Made by a program: the position numbers and the translations under genes | Shown here: positions 19,875 to 27,579 of the stretch, in pieces | Position numbering within the stretch: position 1 is the stretch's first letter | Layout of the letters: every line of letters begins with the position of its first letter | The notes under the pieces: generated by a model | The model's database searches: none | What the model was told of the DNA's origin: nothing | What the model saw: the letters and a program-made list of their open reading frames with translations, nothing else | Assembly (NCBI GenBank): GCA_016709845.1 | Contig: JADJMA010000011.1 | Span: 62,001 to 126,000 of the forward strand | DNA: 64,000 bases | Direction: 5' to 3' | DNA from: Flammeovirgaceae bacterium | GTDB lineage: Bacteria > Bacteroidota > Bacteroidia > Cytophagales > Cyclobacteriaceae

Positions 19875-19921
19875 CAGTCCTTAAAAAACGGACGAGTTCC
19901 AACATTTAAAAACTAAAGAAA

Positions 19922-20456
19922 ATGGCAGTAAAAATCAGATTATCCCGCAGAGGCCGTAAAAAATTGGCTCTTTATGATGTAGTAGTGGCTGATGCAAGAG
20001 CACCCGCGATGGCAAATTCATAGAAAAATTGGTACTTATAACCCGGCTACCGTGCCTGCTTCCATTGTTTTGGATGACGCCAAAGCCTTTGATTGGTTGA
20101 TGAAAGGGGCGCAACCTTCTGATACGGTAAGAGCTATGCTCTCTTATAGAGGTGTTATGCTTAAGAGACATTTACAGATTGGCGTTGGTAAGAGTGCAAT
20201 CACTCAGGAACAAGCCGATGCTAAATTGGCTGAGTGGGGGAAAACAAAGAGCGATAAAATTCAAACCAAAATCGAAGGACTTTCAAATGCTAAGCAATCT
20301 GCTGCAAAAGCACGCAGAGATGCAGAGACAAAGGTGAAAGATGCTCGTACGGAAGCTATACGTAAAAAGGCCATAGTTGCTGCTGCTCCACCGGTAGAAG
20401 CGCCCACGGAGGCTCCTGCTGAAGGCGAAGCACCTGCTGCTGAATCACAAGCATAA
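19922..20456 (+). CDS. rpsP: 30S ribosomal protein S16 with long C-terminal extension, one frameshift
   Basis: Binds 16S rRNA during assembly of the small subunit body. The S16 core is MAVKIRLSRRGRKKLALYDVVVADARAP..DGKFIEKIGTYNP. The frame breaks at the C run 20003-20005; one extra C gives APRDGKFIEK. The core is followed by about 95 residues of charged, Lys/Ala-rich sequence ending in an Ala/Pro/Glu-rich tail (VEAPTEAPAEGEAPAAESQA), giving about 178 residues against roughly 85 in E. coli. Such extensions occur in this phylum. Gene order rpsP-rimM-trmD-rplS is the classic one. Confidence 0.93.
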
Positions 20457-20474
20457 TCCTTTTAACACATAAAG

Positions 20475-20511
20475 AAATGCCAATGCTTATGTATTGGCAT
20501 TTTTCATTTTA
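20475..20511 (+). terminator. Terminator after rpsP
   Basis: AAATGCCAAT (20475-20484) pairs with ATTGGCATTT (20493-20502) around an 8-base loop, followed by TTCATTTT. It separates rpsP from rimM, so rimM-trmD may depend on readthrough or on an unseen promoter. Confidence 0.8.
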
Positions 20512-20530
20512 ACCCGTTGCCTTTTCAATC

Positions 20531-21040
20531 ATGAACAAAACAACTTGTTACAAAGTAGGCTACATCGCCAAAGTTCATGGCTTAAAAGGAGAGATTACAA
20601 TGGTGATTACAGAAGCAGTTGATGCCGGTCTGTTAAAATCCATTTTCATTGAAGTTAATAACCATTTCGTTCCCTACTTTATTCAAGAGATCTCAGACCG
20701 AGGGGACAAAGCCTTTGTTAAATTAGAAGATATCAACTCGGTTGTACAAGCCGAAACCCTTAAAGGATGTAGTGTGTATCTGCCAAAGGAAATGCGACCT
20801 AAGTTAAATCGGGGTGAGTTTTACGATGATGAAATAGTGGGCTTCCAGGTAGTGACTGAAACCGATGAACCGCTGGGTACTGTAAGCGAAGTTGTTCCCT
20901 CTGGCCCCAACCGATTATTATCCCTAAACTATTTAGGCAAAGAAGTACTCATACCCACAAACGGACCGTTCATTAAATCGGTAAACAAGACCAAAAAGAA
21001 AATTGTAGTTCAATTACCCGATGGCTTTTTAGACATTTAG
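20531..21040 (+). CDS. rimM: Ribosome maturation factor RimM
   Basis: Assembly factor that binds S19 and the 16S 3' domain late in 30S maturation. Intact at 169 residues: N-terminal RimM barrel (YKVGYIAKVHGLKGEITM, KAFVKLEDINSVVQAETLKGCSVYLP) followed by a PRC-barrel-like C-terminal domain (FYDDEIVGFQV, LGTVSEVV, LIPTNGPFIKSVNKTKKKIVVQLPDGFLD). It lies 20 bp after the terminator of rpsP and 32 bp before trmD. Confidence 0.95.
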   Translation: MNKTTCYKVGYIAKVHGLKGEITMVITEAVDAGLLKSIFIEVNNHFVPYFIQEISDRGDKAFVKLEDINSVVQAETLKGCSVYLPKEMRPKLNRGEFYDDEIVGFQVVTETDEPLGTVSEVVPSGPNRLLSLNYLGKEVLIPTNGPFIKSVNKTKKKIVVQLPDGFLDI

Positions 21041-21072
21041 TATTTCTTGTTTCTCTAAAGTAAATTAGCCTG

Positions 21073-21750
21073 ATGCGCATCGACATTATAACCTGTCTGC
21101 CCCGTTTACTCGACAGTCCTTTCTCAGACTCCATTCTAAAACGTGCTCAACAAAAAGGATTGGTTACTGTTCAGGTGCACGATTTGCGTGAATATGCTAC
21201 CAATAAACACCGATCTATTGATGACTATGCCTTTGGTGGCGGAGCCGGTATGGTGATGCAAATTGAGCCTATTGATAATTGTATTATGGCACTTAAAGCC
21301 AGCCGCACGTATGATGAAATTATTTATATGAGTCCGGATGGCAACCTGTTCTCACAGGCAATCGCCAACGAGCTAAGTCTCAAAAAAAATATTATCCTGC
21401 TTTGTGGACATTATAAAGGTGTTGACGAACGCGTGCGGGAGCATCTAATTACCCGAGAGATTAGTATTGGTGATTATGTGCTTTCGGGTGGTGAGTTAGC
21501 CGCAGCCGTTATTTCCGATGCGGTTATCCGACTCCTCCCAGGAGTTCTTTCTGATGAAAGTTCCGCACTAACTGACTCATTTCAAGACGGGCTGGTGGCA
21601 CCTCCGGTTTATACCCGCCCTGCGGAATACAAAGGTTGGAAAGTCCCTGACGTGCTACTCTCCGGCCATGAGCTAAAAATCGAATCGTGGAAACACGAAA
21701 AATCTTTGGAAAGGACCAAATTGAAACGACCCGGGCTTATTAATGAGTAA
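21073..21750 (+). CDS. trmD: tRNA (guanine(37)-N1)-methyltransferase
   Basis: Methylates G37 next to the anticodon, preventing +1 frameshifting. Intact, 225 residues. The SPOUT-fold trefoil-knot signatures are present: YAFGGGAGMVMQIEPI, YMSPDGNLFSQ, LLCGHYKGVDERV and ISIGDYVLSGGELAA, followed by the C-terminal helical domain (SFQDGLVAPPVYTRPAEYKGWKVPDVLLSGHE). Its place after rimM and before rplS is the conserved order. Confidence 0.97.
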   Translation: MRIDIITCLPRLLDSPFSDSILKRAQQKGLVTVQVHDLREYATNKHRSIDDYAFGGGAGMVMQIEPIDNCIMALKASRTYDEIIYMSPDGNLFSQAIANELSLKKNIILLCGHYKGVDERVREHLITREISIGDYVLSGGELAAAVISDAVIRLLPGVLSDESSALTDSFQDGLVAPPVYTRPAEYKGWKVPDVLLSGHELKIESWKHEKSLERTKLKRPGLINE

Positions 21751-21791
21751 AAAATCTGCGAATCATCGCCTGATATTATGGCTTTTCCCCC

Positions 21792-21799
21792 TATATTTG
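21792..21799 (+). promoter_or_regulatory. rplS promoter, -7 element
   Basis: TATATTTG, followed directly by CAGTCCATTTAAAA and the ATG 26 bases later. The upstream TTG is not clear. The element is within the trmD-rplS gap. Confidence 0.55.
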
Positions 21800-21824
21800 C
21801 AGTCCATTTAAAAAAACGAGCGTC

Positions 21825-22197
21825 ATGGCCGATTTAATAAAAGAAGTTGAGAAAGAACTAGCCTCTAAGAGAGCAGATATTATTGATTTTAAGTCTGGTG
21901 ACACCATTAATGTGCACGTTAAAATTAGAGAAGGTACTAAAGAGCGGATTCAGCAGTTTCAAGGTGTTGTCCTTTACAGACGAGGCAAAGGAACCAATGG
22001 CGAAAGCTTCTCAGTAAGAAAAAATCTCCAATGGCGTAGGTGTAGAAAGAATTTTCCCATTACTAAGCCCAAGCATTGACAAAATTGAATTTGTTAAGGC
22101 TGGTAAAGTTCGCAGAGCTAAATTATTTTACCTGAAGGGCCGTCAAGGAAAGTCTGCCAGAATTAAAGAGAAATTGGCTGTTAGCAAAGCAGGCTAA
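21825..22197 (+). CDS. rplS: 50S ribosomal protein L19, one frameshift
   Basis: Large-subunit protein at the interface with the small subunit. The reading MADLIKEVEKELASKRADII ... RIQQFQGVVLYRRGKGTNGESFSVRK is followed by a shift in the A run 22019-22024. Removing one A gives ISNGVGVERIFPLLSPSIDKIEFVKAGKVRRAKLFYLKGRQGKSARIKEKL, the normal C-terminal half, with stop at 22195-22197. Product about 123 residues. L19 is essential and single copy, so the inserted A is almost certainly a sequencing error. Confidence 0.95.
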
Positions 22198-22215
22198 AGC
22201 TTCTTAAATCATAAA

Positions 22216-22252
22216 AAAACCCTGTTTTAACCAAGTTAGAGCAGGGTTTTTT
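22216..22252 (+). terminator. Terminator after rplS
   Basis: AAAACCCTG (22216-22224) pairs with CAGGGTTTT (22242-22250), continuing into a T run. It ends the ribosomal cluster. Confidence 0.85.
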
Positions 22253-22279
22253 CATTCCTGCCCCTTACCCTACATATCA

Positions 22280-22310
22280 TTGCAGAAAAGGGCTCTTAAA
22301 CCTATATTTG
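22280..22310 (+). promoter_or_regulatory. Promoter of the aldolase gene
   Basis: TTG at 22280-22282, 20 bp, TATATTTG at 22303-22310; the ATG is 22 bases downstream. An almost ideal Bacteroidota promoter. Confidence 0.65.
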
Positions 22311-22331
22311 CCCCTCACTTCAATAGAAATT

Positions 22332-23403
22332 ATGGCAAAAAATAATGTTAGTTCGCTACTCGGTAAAGACGCTGATTCTTTACTTACGCATAAAAGCAAA
22401 ACGATTTTAAAAGAACAACTTCACTTGCCCGGTCCTGACTTTGTAGATCGGGTATTTAGCATTTCCAACCGTAACCCACAAACCATCCGAAGTTTGCAAA
22501 CCCTTTTTGATCACGGTAGGCTTGGTAAAACTGGATTTCTGTCTATCCTCCCGTAGATCAGGAATTGAGCATAGTGCGGGTGCATCTTTTGCCAAAAATC
22601 CAATTTATTTCGATCCCGAGAACATTATTAAATTGGCTATTGAAGGCGGCTGTAATGCGGTAGCAACCACCTTTGGCGGCTTAGGCCTGATGTCGCGCCA
22701 GTACGCGCATAAGATTCCATTTATTGTAAAGATCAATCACAACGAATTACTTACTTACCCCAACAAAGCCGATCAGATTATGTTTGGCTCTGTGGAAGAT
22801 GCCTGGAATTTAGGTGCCGTAGCGGTAGGGGCAACCATCTATTTTGGTTCTGATAATTCTACACGTCAGATTCAGGAAGTGGCACAAGCTTTCGAGCGTG
22901 CGCATGAGTTAGGAATGGCAACTATTCTATGGTGTTATGTTCGCAACGCTGCATTCAAAAAAGACGGTATCGATTACCATGTGTCGGCCGACCTTACCGG
23001 GCAAGCCAACCATTTAGGTGTAACCATTCAGGCAGATATCATCAAACAAAAATTAGCTGAGAATAATGGCGGCTACAAAGCCTTGAACACGGGAGGCAGT
23101 AGCTATGGAAAACTCGATGAAAGAATTTATACTGAACTTACTTCCGATCACCCAATTGATTTGTGCCGCTATCAGGTAGCGAATTGCTACATGGGTCGGG
23201 CCGGGCTTATCAACTCAGGTGGAGATTCAAAAGGTTCAAGTGACTTGGCTGATGCTGTTCGTACCGCAGTAATTAATAAACGTGCCGGTGGCATGGGCTT
23301 AATCTCGGGTCGTAAAGCTTTTCAGAGACCGCTAAAAGAAGGCGTGGAGATACTGCAAACTATACAAGATGTGTATTTAGATAGTTCGATCGACATAGCA
23401 TAA
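22332..23403 (+). CDS. fbaB: Class I fructose-bisphosphate aldolase (DhnA type), frameshifted
   Basis: Schiff-base aldolase of glycolysis/gluconeogenesis. The first 74 codons (MAKNNVSSLLGKDADSLL ... FLSILP) and the rest (GIEHSAGASFAKNPIYFDPENI ...) lie in different frames. Two missing G near 22554 and 22561 restore ILPVDQGIEHSAG, the conserved start of the barrel. The Schiff-base lysine region is IQADIIKQKLAENNGGYKALN; the phosphate-binding end of the barrel is GGDSKGSSDLADAVR and AGGMGLISGRKAFQRP. About 358 residues. It has its own promoter and is followed by a repeat-bearing gap of about 105 bp. Confidence 0.92.
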
Positions 23404-23490
23404 ATAATTTGAAAATTTGACAATGTATTAATTTGAAGATTTGCTAAAGTCAAGCCTCAAATTTTATGATTTCTAAATCTTCAAATCACT
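23404..23490. repeat. Intergenic A/T-rich repeat with a 12-bp inverted repeat
   Basis: ATTTGAAGATTT (23431-23442) and AAATCTTCAAAT (23475-23486) are exact inverted arms. The left part contains AATTTGAAAATTTGA and a second AATTTGAA after 11 bases. The same arrangement recurs at 37594-37630 beside rplU. This is probably a dispersed intergenic repeat. Confidence 0.55.
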
Positions 23491-23508
23491 TAAATCAATA
23501 AATTATAT

Positions 23509-24077
23509 ATGCCCTGGTTTAAACGTACTGACAAAGGAATCTTAACACCAACTGAAGGTAAACGAGAGGTGCCTGATGGGTTGTGGTTTAAATCGCCCGG
23601 TGGCAAAATTATCCATACGCGTGAGCTAAAAAACAATGCTTACGTGGTTCCGGAAGAAGAACATCACGTTAAAATTGGCTCGCAGGAATATTTTGAGATT
23701 CTGTTTGATAATAACGAGTTTACAGAATTAGATACCAAGATGGAATCGGCCGATCCACTTAATTTTACCGATACCAAACCTTATCCCAAACGGATCAAGG
23801 AGTCGCAGGCAAAAACAAATCTAAAAGATGCCGTTCGTACTGCCTATGGCAAAATGGAAGGCTTGAACATTACAATTGCTTGTATGGATTTTACTTTTAT
23901 CGGAGGCTCGATGGGCTCGGTGGTAGGCGAAAAAATTGCTCGCGCCATGGATCTAAAGATCTGCCTAAGGGATTTCAAAGTTCAGAGTTTGTACTCGATC
24001 ATGGCTTCCTTGATTTTATTGTGGACAGAAGAAATCTTAAAAACCGTTTGAGTACGCTGCTGAAGATGCTTCAGTAA
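23509..24077 (+). pseudogene. accD: Acetyl-CoA carboxylase carboxyltransferase beta subunit, catalytic core missing
   Basis: AccD joins with AccA to transfer CO2 from biotin to acetyl-CoA, the first step of fatty acid synthesis. Residues 1-146 are a normal start (MPWFKRTDKGILTP, LWFKSPGGKIIHTREL, TIACMDFTFIGGSMGSVVGEKIARAMD). The next recognisable AccD sequence is the C-terminal end in another frame, KDLPKGFQSSEFVLDHGFLDFIV to KMLQ, with stop at 24075-24077. The block of about 90 residues between, including the SGGARM and TTGGVTASFAMLGD regions, is absent. The junction lies in GGATCTAAAGATCTG (about 23948-23962), where GATCT occurs twice. The zinc-finger Cys ribbon typical of many AccD is also not seen at the N terminus. 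In an essential gene this points to an assembly deletion unless a second accD exists. Confidence 0.85.
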
Positions 24078-24085
24078 AAGCAGAA

Positions 24086-26426
24086 TTATTTACGATTTGA
24101 GTTTAATTCAACAGTAAATGAATTTTCTGCCGAAAATGGTTTACCCTCTGATGTGATCCCTTGAACTTTTATGCGCATCGGACCCGCATCATCACTGGTC
24201 ATAAAAGTTACCTCATTAAAACCCTTCAGATCAGATCTTTAATTCTGGATTCCAATACAAGGTGGATCTGAGATCGGGAATTCCTGCTTTTGAATCTGTC
24301 TTGATCGACTCACGCCCGGGTCTCCATACCGATCGGCTCAGCCCAACAACAGGAAAAAGATTATCGTTTACCTTGTTGAACAGGTTGCCCTTTTTAGACT
24401 CAATAAAAATTATTCCATATTTACCCAGGCTACCCAGTTGAGAGAGCTTGTTGGGATTATAAATAATTTTAATTGAAAGTAAATCTTCCGGTTTAATGCT
24501 TAGAAATTTCGCAGTGCTGGAAGTCATTACGCCATCAATAATATAAATTGGGTCTTGCTTATAAAAAGTTACTGATTTTTCATACCGATAATACAATCGA
24601 ACGGATACGTCCGCGCCTTTCTTTCTGACCTGCGCAAAGGATACAACCTCTTTCAGAAAGTCTTCCATGGTTGGAAAAACAACATAGTCACCAACATTAC
24701 TAACATAATCAGCTCCCTGAAATTCTTCTTCCAGCACCGCATTGGGTGATTTTGAGTTTACACTGGCGGTTTTATCTTGTGCGAAAAAATTGAAGGACTT
24801 ACTGATTATATTTCTCTTTAATGCGAAGGCAGCATAAGGGTCCTCTTCTTCCATTTCCTTTGAATTCCAACTGGTTTTTAAATCAACAGTGTCCTCTGCA
24901 ATCGAAATGGAATATTGAGCATCTACACATTTTGCATTTCTTCTTAGGGTGAAGAAAACAACATCTTCGCCCCAGAAATCAAAAATCAAGGGTATCTCAA
25001 AACTTCCATTTTTTGTATACCCTTCATAGCCCATTGCATTCTTTTGCAGATAGGCAATTACTTGCGTTGAATCGGGTGCCGGTTTGCCATCCGATTTGGA
25101 CAACACAGAGCCCTTGATCTTAAATTGATTATTAAATGGAAAATTAAAAGCGGGAGCCTTATCGCTACCCAACGATTCCCAATCAATTCTTGTCCATTTT
25201 TCGGAAATCAAATAATCATTCAGATTCGGACGATAGCTCTTGTAAAACTTAGTAGCCCATCGCGCCACCGAAGGCAAGTCAGCTAAGGTGTAGGCCATAG
25301 AGTCTTGCGTAGTTTTAAATAGTCCTTCCTGAAAAACGGTGAGACTCAGGTTCGATTCCAGTAATTTTCCAGACTCGTCTTCAACGCCAAAGGCAAATGT
25401 GAAATTCTCCCGTTGACTGCTTTTTTCCTGCAGCCGAAACTTAACACTAACACGGTTACTGAGGTCGGGTATAAATACGCGTTGTGCTAATTCTTTTGCC
25501 TTTGAATCTACTATGAATAACTGGTGTACTCTGCTATTTATACTGATTGGTAATTCAATGCTTACAGGCCCATTTAGTATCAGTTCTCTCTTAAAAAGAA
25601 TATTACCTTCAGCAAGAAGAATGACATAGAGGGTTTTACCAATCCACTTTGAATTTAGATTTGTTGAAAGGTTGGCCTTCCAAATCGTTCCGGCTTCGAT
25701 GCGCAGCCCAATTCCATCGCTTTCCACTTCAGGAAGTGGAAAATTCGTATTGTCTAAAAGTGAAGTAGCCGTATAACGCTTCCCTGCTTCCGGTCTTATT
25801 GACAGGATACCTGTTCCTGCATTATTCAGAATAACCGTATCGCTTGTATTGTTTAAATTGTCTCTTATCGCTAGTTTTTTGTTAGGCGATCCAACAACCA
25901 GTACATTATTGCTTATCGACTCAATCAGGTGGCCGCCCTCCGCAAAGAATTCTATAGCCGGTTCCATTGAACTTGCAGTAGTAACCTGAAATTTAGAAAC
26001 GATCGGTATATCTGCTTGATAAAATGCGTCAGAACCAAAATTGCGCATCCAGTCTGTGAAGGCAACAATCCTATACATGCCGGGTTTTAAATTGGTAGGA
26101 ATAACCAATTGATTATTTCCCTGGCCATCGACTACTTTAAACCGGATGCGCTGAACCGTTTGGCCTTCATTTGAAATTAAATTAATATTAATCAGGTGTG
26201 TGCCTTTAACATGTTGGTGGTTTTCATGCACATAGTGGACAGAAAAGAAAATTGAATCACCCGCAGTGTACGTGGGTTGATTAAACGAAAGATAAATTCT
26301 CGTATAGGGATATTTGTCTTTAAAAAGCTGATACCTATTTTCAAGTTCAGTTAAAAAATCCAATGGCATCCAGGAGCACGCTAGCGTAAGCGAAATTAGT
26401 ATGGCCAGTGTTTTAATAATTTTCAT
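24086..26426 (-). CDS. Secreted MG2-like protein with TonB plug-like C terminus, one frameshift
   Basis: About 780 residues with signal peptide (TLAILISLTLACSW). Near residues 40-140 lies an MG2-type domain of the alpha-2-macroglobulin kind (RIYLSFNQPTYTAGDSIFF, MYRIVAFTDWMRNF), then several beta-rich segments. Around 600-680 a segment resembles a TonB plug domain without a barrel (DPIYIIDGVMTSSTAKFLSIKPEDL, GSLGKYGIIFIESKKG). As read it stops at 24231. A one-base correction near 24234 continues it as SDLKGFNEVTFMTSDDAGPMRIKVQGI to NSNRK, with stop at 24086-24088. It is the third gene behind the TonB receptor and the DUF4249 lipoprotein and presumably works with them at the outer membrane. 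No specific function can be assigned. Confidence 0.65.
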
Positions 26427-26466
26427 TACCGGTTAAATATCATCGTTAAAAAAAACCAACTCCTCA

Positions 26467-27573
26467 TCAGTCTATCCAATAATCTGGTTTTATGGTTGTT
26501 GCCCCTGGAAATAATTTTTCGCAAGTATCGGTAAACAAGATCTCGACTTCTGGAATTACGGATGGGTTCGGCACATCGTTAGGCGTGATGTAAATAGATC
26601 GCCTTTTGATAGACGTTGCATAAAACAATCCTTCAATAGATCCCAGCGAACCATTCACTTGTGTGAAGTTGGAGGGTATTTTACCCGACTGTGGTGCAAA
26701 CAAACTACCGGTTGCTCTTTTCTGATCTCGAATGGCTTTCCAAAAAGCAAACGCCTGCGGTGACAGACTTAGTTGTTGTACTTCGGCATGAACTTTATAT
26801 TGAAAGACCCATTGTGTAATTGGAAGATAGGTTGCTTGTACGTTTAGAAAGCGACCATCTTGTACTACTTGATCATCACTGACTATCGGTTCGGGGTTAA
26901 ATACCTTGGCCCAGCACGTGCAGCATTCGCAAGGTTTTACGTATTCAAGACCATTGTCTGAGAGTACATACGAACTACAAGGCAATGGGGCCGGGCAACG
27001 GCTTTCACCACATCGAACGGTATAAAGTTCAGGATTGGTTTCAACCTGAAACGTACCCACGAACTTCCACAGAAAATAATAATTTGTTTGAGCTTCGGCC
27101 GTGGAATTGAACAGTACATTAAATCCATATTCTGAAGCACCATCATTATTTTTCTTTTCTACATATTGAGCGAAAACGTCATCTACACTTCCTCCCGGTA
27201 AAAGGGGATCTGGCTTAGAACGAAAGATCCGTCCATCCAGCAACTCAACTTCCAGCGTGTATGTTCGCCCAATTTTACCTTGCATACCCGTGGGGCTTGT
27301 CTGGTATTCGCCATCGGTCACTTCCGTCAATTGTTCACTGTTGCCAAGGTCATCAGCAAGCACTAATCTTCGTACAGAGATAGGGGTCTTTATCGACTGC
27401 TTGGATTCGATATCAAATGATTTTGAGATTTTGATTGTAGGGTCGGGCTCATCCGAAATATATCCATCAATTACAATAGGAAATGTTTCGGAAGTGCCAA
27501 CATCAAAATTTATTCTATCCACGCAGGCCCAGCATGTTAGTAGTAAACCATAAATCATCAAGCTTCTCTTCAT
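26467..27573 (-). CDS. DUF4249 lipoprotein
   Basis: 368 residues with a lipoprotein signal ending at Cys17 (MIYGLLLTCWAC). DUF4249 proteins have a beta-sandwich N-terminal part (FPIVIDGYISDEPDPTIKISKSF, GKIGRTYTLEVELLDGRIFRS) and are almost always encoded next to a TonB receptor of the STN/plug type. That is the case here, with a 6-bp gap. It has a Cys-rich insertion at about 182-222 (CGESRCPAPLPC, CECCTCW) typical of the family. It is thought to be the surface-exposed partner of the receptor, but the substrate is unknown. Confidence 0.85.
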   Translation of the reverse strand: MKRSLMIYGLLLTCWACVDRINFDVGTSETFPIVIDGYISDEPDPTIKISKSFDIESKQSIKTPISVRRLVLADDLGNSEQLTEVTDGEYQTSPTGMQGKIGRTYTLEVELLDGRIFRSKPDPLLPGGSVDDVFAQYVEKKNNDGASEYGFNVLFNSTAEAQTNYYFLWKFVGTFQVETNPELYTVRCGESRCPAPLPCSSYVLSDNGLEYVKPCECCTCWAKVFNPEPIVSDDQVVQDGRFLNVQATYLPITQWVFQYKVHAEVQQLSLSPQAFAFWKAIRDQKRATGSLFAPQSGKIPSNFTQVNGSLGSIEGLFYATSIKRRSIYITPNDVPNPSVIPEVEILFTDTCEKLFPGATTIKPDYWID

Positions 27574-27579
27574 GGAGAA

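Noticed and set aside
23431..23486. Rho-independent terminator for the aldolase gene
   Set aside because: The arms are A/T-only to a large extent, the loop is 32 bases, and there is no T run after the right arm.
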